Assembly: GCA_964549105.1 (NCBI GenBank)
Contig: CAZJTZ010000001.1
Location: 248,001 to 312,000, forward strand
Direction: 5' to 3'
Length of the DNA stretch: 64,000 nt
Origin: Hydrogenedens sp964549105
GTDB taxonomy: Bacteria; Hydrogenedentota; Hydrogenedentia; Hydrogenedentales; Hydrogenedentaceae
Shown: piece by piece, positions 9,401-16,695 of the stretch
Layout: every line of letters begins with the position of its first letter
Numbering within the stretch: the first letter of the stretch is position 1
Notes under the pieces: model-generated
What the model was told of the DNA's origin: nothing
What the model saw: only the letters and a program-made list of their open reading frames with translations
Databases searched by the model: none
Made by a program: the position numbers and the translations under genes

Positions 9401-9696
9401 ACCACCTTGAACAGGATAACGGCGTTGCTTTTGCCTTTGCTGAATTTAATTATGAAGATAGTGAAGAGGTAATTATCCAGATAAAAACTGCTAACCGATT
9501 TAAGTTATGGTTTAATGGTGTAGAAACTTTTGAAAACCCAGACTTCTCTCCTAAAGTCCAAATATTTGAGATAAAAGTCGTACTACGCAAGTGGAAAAAC
9601 ACTGTTTTTATCAAAAGTATAAAAGACAGAGGACCACATTCCTTTGTCATGCAATTTTACGACTTGAACAGAAGGAAAATAGAACCAAATTGGTAA
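6499..9696 (+). CDS. GH2-like multidomain protein, catalytic residues not recognisable
   Basis: This 1065-residue protein has the architecture of a family 2 glycoside hydrolase. A jelly-roll sugar-binding domain (ALWFVKEFEV, ATIWLNGNFVGKHEGAFTSF, residues about 55-180) is followed by an immunoglobulin-like domain and a TIM-barrel-like region (about 265-480), then long C-terminal domains with a glutamine-amidotransferase-like segment (GIGKLVFTHLRIL). Where active GH2 enzymes have a W-x-x-x-N-E acid/base motif, this has NPSLTWLQFEYLP, with no Asn before the Glu; no TE-type nucleophile strand is obvious. No signal peptide is visible. It may be a binding protein or have a changed mechanism. The propeller/helical gene follows after 22 bases. 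Confidence 0.65.
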   Translation: MFPNRQKLNIDSEWILVPDPEQMGEENNWFQNPPIGKGVEVHIPLREPLDDSIASSALWFVKEFEVQDSWDNSQIFLILQNINFKATIWLNGNFVGKHEGAFTSFQFHITKHVKPGVNLLTIQVLPFSAVEKVNPAYIYDLSWISYPGIWGSVYIEIVPKSHIQEVYVKPDIRGKRIVANVHVNSKGGIVKATIPELNVALESDRPKLVIELNDFETWTMDSPKLYDLHIEYLSEEQSDYTKIRLGMRDFSVRENRFIFNFKPFVTKALYFNWHIQDLNLPIFSEDNLRGLFSKVREANFNLILTYGKPVPEKMLQICDELGLMIAETPSFRYDTGSKRYKYLVEQEISEFVKSHINNPSLTWLQFEYLPDELDITDFVREIRKIDRSRLITVHPASLSKHPSHYCIPYNIDLLSTQYLWIKPQIPINETTQSFLEHVGDETLLNFAVQSDFKDTQIGNGELKIKDKEKKYRQHLAKIEEGFMERDLNLSLNSVENLLGQIKNLCISNLQSHVDSLRQNPNIAGYCLHSVFRERTLQIDDLLLSLNNSEDVLKQIKQMNNDFRITVSLEKTNITQSEEAMIVVSLVSHEKENISEKVDDSEIKASFSIHISSPTHQVLWKKKKEIKIKKDTSELWKGDISGSSTIGEHTLIARLLLNNRIVSETAENFYVVTPPEQINIPVEIIELQNKFTQICSPWIGKPVSFPPIYIIPPIYNSVLALPESEFISMLEQVRHGAVGIIFSPPNDWSKLKEILPNCPQFTTIDLNSPVEMNHFHYAKPHPIFLNLPNRCLMKQPYKNIIPSKVFLQKGDEDICGCLVIPQSEDMPPFWGTDILVHRYGIGKLVFTHLRILENIPEDSIAVHLFTNMITYFARRAEPSKMTLPISQETVEWIRKQRNKESRKWMVIGEFSIVDKENEEEYYPNEKSIDLTSIYPGKYGKASWKIWYTTTENNHLLDFHEALSIPLHPHHLEQDNGVAFAFAEFNYEDSEEVIIQIKTANRFKLWFNGVETFENPDFSPKVQIFEIKVVLRKWKNTVFIKSIKDRGPHSFVMQFYDLNRRKIEPNW

Positions 9697-9718
9697 AAAC
9701 CCCGAAAGGAGAGAAACC

Positions 9719-12073
9719 ATGAAAAAACAACTTTTACTTTTGCCGTTTCTTTTATTGTTAGGAATAGATACAAACATCTATGCCGTTACACAAAGAACTG
9801 AACCATTCATACAGGAAGTAAGGACTTTTTTCAGGGTTAAAGATGGATTAACCGAAAACAATATAAAGAATGTTTTTTACATGCCAAATTATGGCGTTGT
9901 AATAATGACCCATTCTGGCAACATACAAAATCGCAATACAGGCAACTGGGAACAAATTCCACATATATCATCATGGAAACCTTCTTATATATCTTGCACA
10001 GGGAATATGATTTTCATTGCTAATAAAACGCAACTTGCTAAATATAACCTGGATAATAAAAAATGGGATACTCTTGATACACCTACTAATGAAAACATTT
10101 CAGGTTTGTTTGCTTTTACCTCTTCTAACAATTTACCCAATTTATATGTGGTCTGTCATACAAAAATAATTAAATACGAATCTGATTTGACTACTCCAAA
10201 AACTATAGAAGGTCCGGGCACGAATATACACACTATCGCCGTTGGAAAAGATGGAGAAATGGTAATTGGCACAGATGAAGGAATTTATAAATATATTGAT
10301 ACAAAGTCAGAATGGACATTACTCCTACCTGAAGATGAAAATTATAGATGGGCTCCTCGTAATGTAAGTGCACTAACCTTTGATTTACAAGGGAATCTCT
10401 GGTTTGGAAGTAAAGAAGGGGTTGGTAAATTTGATGGGACTTCATGGACATTGTATACAGGGAAAGAGGGCTTACCGTGGAATAAATTTTTATCGGCTGT
10501 TCCAGGGGAAAAGGAAGATGTGGTATGGTTTGCAACAACCCGAGGTGCTATACGGCAAGAACAGGGAAAATTTGCATACCGTTTTAGCCACCGCTGGATG
10601 TTAGATGACCATGTCAATTCTATTGCGGTCGCACCTGATGGGAATGCGTGGATTGCTACCCCTGAGGGTCTCTCCCTTATTGAAAGAAAACCGATGACCT
10701 TTGAAGAAAAATCAGACCATTTTATTAAACAGGTAGAGACGCGACATAACCGCGATGGATATATCGCAAGATGTGAATTAAAAGAACCTTTTAATACAGA
10801 TACATGGGAATCAGCCATTTCTGATAACGATGGTTTGTATACATCTATGTATGGTGCAGCACAGGCTTTTCGTTATGCGGTTACAAAAGACCCTGAGTCA
10901 AAAGAAATTGCTAAACGAAGTTTCCTTGCATGTAAACAATTGGTAGATATTACAGGAATAGGAATGCCTGCACGCGTTATCATACCCAAAGATTGGTCTG
11001 AACCTGTAAATGAATTGATGGGTGCAGAATACAACCTCAAAAGAAAATTGATTGACCCCTTATGGAAACAGATTACTCCTCGCTTCGTTACCTCTTCTGA
11101 TGGAAAATATATGTGGAAGTGCGATACAAGTTCTGACGAGTTAGCGGGACACTATTTCTTCTATGGCATTTATTATGACCTTGTTGCAGAAACGGAAGAA
11201 GAACGACAGCCCGTCCGTGGAGTAGTAAAAGTAGTAACGGACCATCTAATAAACAATGATTATAATCTGGTAGACCACGATGGAAAACCTACAAGGTGGG
11301 CATTTTTCGGTCCTGATAGTTTGCATAGTTTAAAGGGCTGGGAACAACGCGGGTTAAACTCGATGATGATGCTATCCTTCCTGCGAGTAGCACATCACAT
11401 TACAGGAGACGAAGCCTATAACGAAAAGTTCAATGAGTTATGTGATAAATATTTTTATCATATTAACGCTATGCAGTCAAAAATGTATTTTCCTCCCGAT
11501 TATGTGGTTCCATGGGATAACAATCTATGCCTTATGAGTTGGTATGGAATATTCCGCTATGAAAATGATGCAGAAAAACTTTTAATGTGGCGTATTTCAT
11601 TGGACCATGTCTGGCAACATGTGAAAAGAATGAAAAATTCATTCTGGAACTTCCTATATCTCTCTTGTGCTCAGGAATTTTCAAAACATTTGACAACCGA
11701 TAAGTTTGACAAATTATATCCTGATGCGCCAGGACTTGTGGCCATGACACTGGAAAATTACAAAGAACCCAACAAGGCGGCTATTGACCATGCAGTAGAA
11801 ACATTGGAAGGCATACCTTTAGATTTAATCTCCTATTGTATGGATAATACTCATAGATTGGATGTGGTTTTCGACCCAGATACACCAGATAAAACCCGTG
11901 GCTGGCGAGTAGATGGATATGCCTTACCAATACAGGAATTGCCTCATGTTCGTCCTGATGATGACCCCTTTGTTCTAAAAAGTTGTTCAGGACAAGACGG
12001 AACTTCTGAAGATGAGGGGACATTTTTCCTTCTTCCCTACTGGTTAGGTGTTCACCACGGATTTATAAAATAA
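9719..12073 (+). CDS. Exported beta-propeller plus alpha-helical domain protein
   Basis: The 784-residue product starts with a clear signal peptide (MKKQLLLLPFLLLLG...YA). Residues about 30-325 contain propeller repeats of the two-component-regulator type (GLTENNIKNVFYM, FDLQGNLWFGSKEGVGKFDG, VAPDGNAWIATPEGLSLIE). The rest (about 330-784) is predominantly helical, with SDNDGLYTSMYGAAQAFRY and other segments resembling the (alpha/alpha) toroid folds of glycosidases and epimerases. I do not recognise a named family for the fusion. It has a good ribosome binding site (GAAAGGAG) and follows the GH2-like gene by 22 bases, so the two are probably an operon acting on the same glycan. Function inferred only. 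Confidence 0.6.
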   Translation: MKKQLLLLPFLLLLGIDTNIYAVTQRTEPFIQEVRTFFRVKDGLTENNIKNVFYMPNYGVVIMTHSGNIQNRNTGNWEQIPHISSWKPSYISCTGNMIFIANKTQLAKYNLDNKKWDTLDTPTNENISGLFAFTSSNNLPNLYVVCHTKIIKYESDLTTPKTIEGPGTNIHTIAVGKDGEMVIGTDEGIYKYIDTKSEWTLLLPEDENYRWAPRNVSALTFDLQGNLWFGSKEGVGKFDGTSWTLYTGKEGLPWNKFLSAVPGEKEDVVWFATTRGAIRQEQGKFAYRFSHRWMLDDHVNSIAVAPDGNAWIATPEGLSLIERKPMTFEEKSDHFIKQVETRHNRDGYIARCELKEPFNTDTWESAISDNDGLYTSMYGAAQAFRYAVTKDPESKEIAKRSFLACKQLVDITGIGMPARVIIPKDWSEPVNELMGAEYNLKRKLIDPLWKQITPRFVTSSDGKYMWKCDTSSDELAGHYFFYGIYYDLVAETEEERQPVRGVVKVVTDHLINNDYNLVDHDGKPTRWAFFGPDSLHSLKGWEQRGLNSMMMLSFLRVAHHITGDEAYNEKFNELCDKYFYHINAMQSKMYFPPDYVVPWDNNLCLMSWYGIFRYENDAEKLLMWRISLDHVWQHVKRMKNSFWNFLYLSCAQEFSKHLTTDKFDKLYPDAPGLVAMTLENYKEPNKAAIDHAVETLEGIPLDLISYCMDNTHRLDVVFDPDTPDKTRGWRVDGYALPIQELPHVRPDDDPFVLKSCSGQDGTSEDEGTFFLLPYWLGVHHGFIK

Positions 12074-12103
12074 TTAAGAAAAGAGAGACAAACCGACAGG
12101 GTC

Positions 12104-12123
12104 GCCAGTCTTGCCAGACAGGC
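12104..12123. repeat. REP-like G+C-rich hairpin
   Basis: An 8-bp stem with a single A/A mismatch (GCCAGTCT at 12104-12111, AGACAGGC at 12116-12123) closes a TGCC tetraloop. It is locally more G+C-rich than anything around it, lies just after a stop codon and has no T-tract, so it looks more like an interspersed palindrome than a terminator. Confidence 0.35.
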
Positions 12124-12348
12124 ATTTACATATATAGCGAAAAAACCTTTAAACGATAGTTTAATGTTAATGGATTGACTACCAGGACACTAAGAAAACG
12201 CAAAGAACATTAATAAGAAACACAATATTTATTTTGTGTAATTATCTATTATAATAAGATAAGAAATATATTTTTTAGATACCTTTTATCGTTTATCATT
12301 ATTTTATCTGGCTTTGTTATATCATTAATTTTTATAAGGAATGCCTTT

Positions 12349-13272
12349 ATGTATCAGGGAGTAATATTGGCTGCGGGTCATGGCGCAAGGCTAGGTCCAT
12401 TTGGAGAACATAATCCGAAACCCATAGTTCCTATAGCCAACAAGCCACTTATCGCTTATCAGATTGAGGCACTTAAACAAATCGGCGTTAAGGAACTTAT
12501 CATAGTTATAGGCCATTTGGGCTATCGGATTATCCAGACTTTGGGTGATGGGGAAAGTTATGGCGTTCACATTCGTTATGTTGAGCAAGAGAAAAGGTTG
12601 GGATTAGCACATGCTGTAGGACAGTTAGAGCCTTATATCAAAGGACCTTTTTTTCTAATGTTAGGAGACATTTTTTTTCATGCACCAAACTTAAAACAAA
12701 TGTCGGAGGTAATGGGAAAGGAGCGATGTGCCTGCGTTTTAGCAACAAAAGAGGAAAAGGATATTGAAAGTATAAAGAAAAATTTCAGCGTTCATACAGG
12801 GGAAAATGGGCATGTCATAAGAGTAGTTGAAAAGCCAAAATATCCACAAACTAACTTAAAAGGCTGTGGAATATATTTGTTTGATGAACGCATATTTGAA
12901 GGGATTCACAAAACACCCAGAACAGCATTGAGAGATGAATATGAACTGACGGATTCTATCCAAATCCTGATTGATTTTGGATATCCTGTGAAGGCATTGT
13001 CCGTTGTTGAGTGGGATGTAAATTTGACTTATATAAAAGACCTGATTACTTGCTGTATGCTCGAATTAGAACGACAACAAAAGACTCTTATTCAGGGAAA
13101 AAATTGCAAAATAGGTGCAAATTGTTCCTTTCTACAATCTGTAATTGGAGACAATGTGGTTATTGGAGATAATTGCACTCTTGAAAAATGTGTAATTCTT
13201 AACAATGTGTCTATCTCTTCCCATACCCAACTCAAAGAGTGTGTATTGTCCCCTGAAGGAATTTTAGAATAA
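12349..13272 (+). CDS. Sugar-phosphate nucleotidyltransferase
   Basis: Transfers a nucleoside monophosphate from NTP to a sugar 1-phosphate to give an NDP-sugar for envelope glycan synthesis. The N-terminal Rossmann domain has the signature LAAGHGARLGPF...NPKPIVPIANKPLI, then the metal-binding MLGDIFF strand and VEKPKYP. From about residue 245 a short left-handed beta-helix tail is present (CKIGANCSFLQSVIGDNVVIGDN pattern, hexapeptide repeats), as in GlmU-like and ADP-glucose enzymes. At 307 residues it is the RmlA/GlmU N-domain type; the exact sugar cannot be told. A TAAGGA ribosome binding site lies 8 bases before the ATG. Its neighbours do not form a sugar pathway, so it seems to stand alone. 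Confidence 0.85.
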   Translation: MYQGVILAAGHGARLGPFGEHNPKPIVPIANKPLIAYQIEALKQIGVKELIIVIGHLGYRIIQTLGDGESYGVHIRYVEQEKRLGLAHAVGQLEPYIKGPFFLMLGDIFFHAPNLKQMSEVMGKERCACVLATKEEKDIESIKKNFSVHTGENGHVIRVVEKPKYPQTNLKGCGIYLFDERIFEGIHKTPRTALRDEYELTDSIQILIDFGYPVKALSVVEWDVNLTYIKDLITCCMLELERQQKTLIQGKNCKIGANCSFLQSVIGDNVVIGDNCTLEKCVILNNVSISSHTQLKECVLSPEGILE

Positions 13273-13291
13273 TTGGGTAAATGTCTGTTGT

Positions 13292-13327
13292 CTATTCAAA
13301 ACGGAATAATTTTTAGTTTTGAAATAG
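13292..13327. terminator. A+T-rich hairpin between convergent genes
   Basis: CTATTCAAAAC (13292-13302) pairs with GTTTTGAAATAG (13316-13327) with one bulged base and a 13-nt loop. It lies between the convergent nucleotidyltransferase and pseudopilin genes. There is no clean T-tract, so termination is only a possibility. Confidence 0.3.
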
Positions 13328-13404
13328 AAAACCCGGTATCTTTCCTATGTAAAGGATGGGCGTTCGTCAAAGTTTTATATAAAGTTTTTAGTCATTGCAA
13401 TAGG

Positions 13405-14358
13405 CTAAAACGATAAAGCATAAGGGATAGCAGACAAGCATTCTGCTATATAAGGATTGACAGGAGCCTTTCCTTCATTCTTGTCATACCTGATAAACTC
13501 TACATGTCCGTCCATGTATAAGACATTGCATCCACCGGGGATATGATTAAAGTAACTTGCTTTATCTCCAGATGCAACTATATCAAACATTGTCCATACA
13601 CTGCTCTGAGCCTTTGATTGTGCGCCAGGATTGTTAATGTCTGTTATCAAAAATCTCTCGATACCTTCCCTTAATCGGTAGACTACATCTCCACCTCCGT
13701 TCCCATCTGGAGAAAGGTTAGATACATCCTCATCCGCCACAGCGTAATTATGTGCCATTGCCCCTTGCATTGCGGTATACGCGAGTGCTCTCCAAAACTG
13801 AGCACTTCCCGTCTTTGTAGAAGCAAAGGGAATCAACTTGGTAGTAGGGTCACTCATTTCACAGCGGTCAAATACCCAACCCGTATATATATAACTATTC
13901 ACAGCAAGTCTTACCCCAGCAGAATGCAAGAGATGTCCTGTTCCATCATCACACGCATAATTGATAGTCCAGTCACCTTTTGAATTTTTTAAGTTATCCA
14001 CCGTTACACGAGAATTGGAAGGACAAACAAAGATAGATGGGTCAGTTAAATATTCAGGGTATATAGTTGAAACACGCGGATTTAATCCGTAAACATAATT
14101 AGTTCCACCCGTAGGAGTTAATGTCTCACAGTCATAAAGGGGTTCCGTATTAATAAGTATCATAGGAAACCGTTCTCCTCTTGATTCGCTTGAATACATT
14201 TTAAAAATGATTCCCCACTGCTTCAAGTTGTTTTGACAACTCGACCTTCGTGCTGCTTCCCGGGCACGGGCTAAAGCGGGCAACAAAATGGCTGCTAAAA
14301 TACCAATAATTGCAATAACTACCAATAGTTCAATTAATGTAAAACCGGTTTTTTTCAT
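13405..14358 (-). CDS. DUF1559-type prepilin-like protein
   Basis: The N terminus has a type IV prepilin/pseudopilin cleavage site and helix (KKTGFTLIELLVVIAIIG), with cleavage expected after the Gly and the Glu at mature position 5 present. The helix is followed by ALARAREAARRSSCQNNLKQ, typical of the DUF1559 family expanded in Planctomycetes, Lentisphaerae and relatives. Near the C terminus, HIPGGCNVLYMDGHVEF gives the H-x9-DG motif that ends this family. The 317-residue protein is probably exported and processed by a prepilin peptidase not found in this window. Its biological role is unknown across the family. AAGGA sits 9 bases before the ATG. Confidence 0.9.
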   Translation of the reverse strand: MKKTGFTLIELLVVIAIIGILAAILLPALARAREAARRSSCQNNLKQWGIIFKMYSSESRGERFPMILINTEPLYDCETLTPTGGTNYVYGLNPRVSTIYPEYLTDPSIFVCPSNSRVTVDNLKNSKGDWTINYACDDGTGHLLHSAGVRLAVNSYIYTGWVFDRCEMSDPTTKLIPFASTKTGSAQFWRALAYTAMQGAMAHNYAVADEDVSNLSPDGNGGGDVVYRLREGIERFLITDINNPGAQSKAQSSVWTMFDIVASGDKASYFNHIPGGCNVLYMDGHVEFIRYDKNEGKAPVNPYIAECLSAIPYALSF

Positions 14359-14467
14359 TTTATAAATCCTTATCTTTTGTAAATTTGAAAATTAATAAGT
14401 ATAAGAGGAATACAAAGAATTAAATTAATGTTATTGTTAAGGAAGGAAAAACAATTGAGATAAAAAT

Positions 14468-14803
14468 TTAATAAGAAGGGGGACCCCGATGGCTATAAGG
14501 TGTATGAATAACCTTCAAATAGCATATTTTGGGCTTAAAAAAATTATTTTTTGCCCACCTTTGGTTTATAGCAAGACATAAAAAAAGTGAGACTATAAGA
14601 ATAGGGGTAAACATTAAGATTCGGAAGGGACCTTTCCCTTCTTCACCATTAAAAGATTTTCCCCAGATGCCAGGTGCAACTCCATGCAATACTGCAATGA
14701 AAAGATACACAGACAAAATTATACTTACCGCTTTTATAAGCCCGCGGTTATGTAGACCTGTCAGTTGTATCCCTGAATATTTTACTGTTTTTTGTCTTTT
14801 CAT
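14468..14803 (-). CDS. Small hypothetical membrane protein
   Basis: I do not recognise this 111-residue protein. It has two clear hydrophobic segments (about residues 25-46 and 62-81) separated by a short polar loop (GIWGKSFNGEEGKGP), a basic N terminus and a basic tail ending in HRGPPSY. The alternating charge and membrane pattern is more protein-like than the overlapping forward-strand frame. It is on the same strand as the pseudopilin gene and 109 bases upstream of it, which might mean shared expression. The ribosome binding site is weak. Confidence 0.5.
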   Translation of the reverse strand: MKRQKTVKYSGIQLTGLHNRGLIKAVSIILSVYLFIAVLHGVAPGIWGKSFNGEEGKGPFRILMFTPILIVSLFLCLAINQRWAKNNFFKPKICYLKVIHTPYSHRGPPSY

Positions 14804-14977
14804 CTTAGATAAATAATACCCAGCAATATTAATAAATGTTTTGATGTTTAAATTGTAAGCATTTAATTAGTATTACTGCAAATTTACTCTTTTGGTTTTA
14901 CCGTTGGCAATAATAGAGGTGAAGGAGTCCGTTTTATAATGTTATAATAAATATAGATAAAAGAAAGGAAATTTTGA

Positions 14978-15499
14978 ATGCTGTGCCAAAGGTGTCATAA
15001 AAAACTTGCTACGATTCGCTATGCAGAGGTAATTGATGGACATGTAACAGAAGTTCACCTTTGCCCTGACTGCTTATTGGAAGTTCAAAAAGATCCGAAA
15101 GGATTCAATTTGTCTTCTACCGAACCGCAGACAAAGGAACAGCGAGAAATTGGGGAAAGTAATGTTAAGAAAGCAAAAGCCCTGTGTTCAGTATGTGGGA
15201 CACAATTAAGTTATATTCAGGAAAAAAATAAATTAGGTTGTTTTACCTGTTATAAAAGTTTTGGTCCTGAAATTGAATCTATTCTTGAAGTTATTCAAGG
15301 CGGTAGTTCACATATCGGCAAAAAGTTAAATTATCCTAATGATGAAGAACGAGTTCAAAAACAAATTCTTCTGGATGCAAAAAAGGCACTTATACGACAG
15401 GCAATTAAAGCGGAAGATTATGAGTCCGCAGCAAAATTGCGAGATGAAATTTTAGATTTGGAAAAATTACTTGCTTCATGGAAAGTGGGGAAAAACTGA
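14978..15499 (+). CDS. mcsA: McsA-like zinc-finger protein with UVR motif
   Basis: This 173-residue protein has two zinc-binding modules (CQRCHKKL...CPDC at the N terminus and CSVCGTQL...CFTC near residues 70-90), and a C-terminal UVR/UvrB-UvrC motif (AIKAEDYESAAKLRDEILDL). That is the layout of McsA, the activator of the McsB arginine kinase and adaptor of ClpC. It is the first gene of mcsA-mcsB-clpC, with mcsB starting 3 bases after its stop. No CtsR gene precedes it, and I see no CtsR heptad repeats or CIRCE element upstream. A ribosome binding site AAAGGA sits 8 bases ahead of the ATG. Confidence 0.88.
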   Translation: MLCQRCHKKLATIRYAEVIDGHVTEVHLCPDCLLEVQKDPKGFNLSSTEPQTKEQREIGESNVKKAKALCSVCGTQLSYIQEKNKLGCFTCYKSFGPEIESILEVIQGGSSHIGKKLNYPNDEERVQKQILLDAKKALIRQAIKAEDYESAAKLRDEILDLEKLLASWKVGKN

Positions 15500-15502
15500 T
15501 TT

Positions 15503-16651
15503 ATGATAATGAAAACATGGGTAGATAACAAACCAATTTGGTGGAACGAAAAAGCGATATGTTCACCTGTTGCCGTTTTAACTGTGGGAACTTTATGCCG
15601 CAATGTAGCAGGGTTTTTCTTTCCACTCCGCATGAGCGAAGAAGAAAAACAACGACTTGAAATTTTGCTAAAAGAACCTATCACACAATTAGAGGGTGTT
15701 TCAGCAGATGACTATTTAAGTTTTGCAGGGGCTTCTCCAAGGGAAAACCTATTTTTATCGGAAAGATTTTTAGTATCCTATGATTTGCTTTCCGGTATCG
15801 GGCATCGGGGTGCCTTTATCAGTAAGGACCAGCGTTTTTCAATAATGATTAACGCAGGGGAACACATTGCTTTTCGAGTCATATTTGCAGGGCTTCAAGT
15901 AGAAAAATCGTGGGAGTTATTAAATAAAATGGACGACCACATAAGTAAATCTGTGGACTACATGACAGACCCGCGTTTAGGCTTCCTGACCTCTGATTTA
16001 AATCTTGTAGGGACAGGGCTAAAATTCTTTATTCTTCTTCATCTTCCTGGTTTAGCAAAAACAGGGAGCATCATGGTTTGGGAGAAGAAATTAAAATCAT
16101 TAGGTTTTTACTTGAGCGGTATAAAGACGGGTCCCCCTTTAGACGCTCGTCCACTGGCTATTCAAAAACATTTTGTTGAACAAGGGTTTCATAGTTTGCT
16201 TGGTTCACCTGTAAGTGTTGGCCTGATAGAAACGGTAGGTAGTCTATTCGCTATTGGAAATAGATATACATTAGGTTTTTCAGAAGCCGAGATTATTTTC
16301 TCTTTATCACATACAGTTAATGAAATAACAAAAGCAGAAATGGATGCAAGGCAAAAATTGCTTTCTTCCAGCAAATTAACATTAGAGGATATAGTAGGTA
16401 GGGCGGAAGGCGTTGTGCGTGGGGCAAAATTCTTAGAGTTTGCAGAGGCAATTGAGTTATGGTCTGCTTTACAATTAGGCTTTTCGTTAAATTTGACTTC
16501 GGAATCTATTTACTCATTACCTTTATCATTATTGTTTGAACTTCAAGGAGGACATATTCTTATTAATTCTCCCTCCGATAACAGTAATACGGTAAAAATG
16601 AGTTTAATGCGTGCTGGTATATTTAGAGAAATATTCGGTAATAGAAATTGA
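15503..16651 (+). CDS. mcsB: McsB homologue, probable arginine pseudokinase
   Basis: Position and overall sequence (SIMIN, GLQVEKSWELLNKMDDHIS, NLVGTGLKFFILLHLPGL, NRYTLGFSE) show a phosphagen/arginine kinase homologue of the McsB family, 382 residues against about 360. The catalytic residues are gone. The SRIRLARN phosphate-binding motif reads LTVGTLCRN (26-34); NEEDH reads NAGEH (117-121); the catalytic Cys of CPTNVGTG is D165; the RG-x-YGE loop has neither its Arg nor its Glu; and an insert of about 20 residues (208-227) disrupts that region. The C-terminal RDxxRA phosphoarginine site is also absent. It is read straight through with no frameshift and conserved hydrophobic core, so it is a maintained protein, most likely a non-enzymatic adaptor. 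Comparison is from memory of the B. subtilis sequence. Confidence 0.82.
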   Translation: MIMKTWVDNKPIWWNEKAICSPVAVLTVGTLCRNVAGFFFPLRMSEEEKQRLEILLKEPITQLEGVSADDYLSFAGASPRENLFLSERFLVSYDLLSGIGHRGAFISKDQRFSIMINAGEHIAFRVIFAGLQVEKSWELLNKMDDHISKSVDYMTDPRLGFLTSDLNLVGTGLKFFILLHLPGLAKTGSIMVWEKKLKSLGFYLSGIKTGPPLDARPLAIQKHFVEQGFHSLLGSPVSVGLIETVGSLFAIGNRYTLGFSEAEIIFSLSHTVNEITKAEMDARQKLLSSSKLTLEDIVGRAEGVVRGAKFLEFAEAIELWSALQLGFSLNLTSESIYSLPLSLLFELQGGHILINSPSDNSNTVKMSLMRAGIFREIFGNRN

Positions 16652-16695
16652 TACTTATTACAATATTGTAAATAAAATTTGTATGGAGAAAATAA

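Noticed and set aside
10342..10818. Minus-strand open frame of 158 codons inside the propeller gene
   Set aside because: It lies wholly within a well-supported forward gene with propeller repeats, and its translation is rich in Ser/Pro/Arg with no domain.
14529..14816. Forward frame of 95 codons overlapping the small membrane protein
   Set aside because: The minus-strand frame has two clean membrane segments; the forward frame has a mixed pattern with no support. Choice between them is only moderate.
14804..14977. CtsR box or CIRCE element upstream of mcsA
   Set aside because: No GGTCAAA-type heptad pair or TTAGCACTC inverted repeat found; only TATAAT-like sequences without a matching -35.
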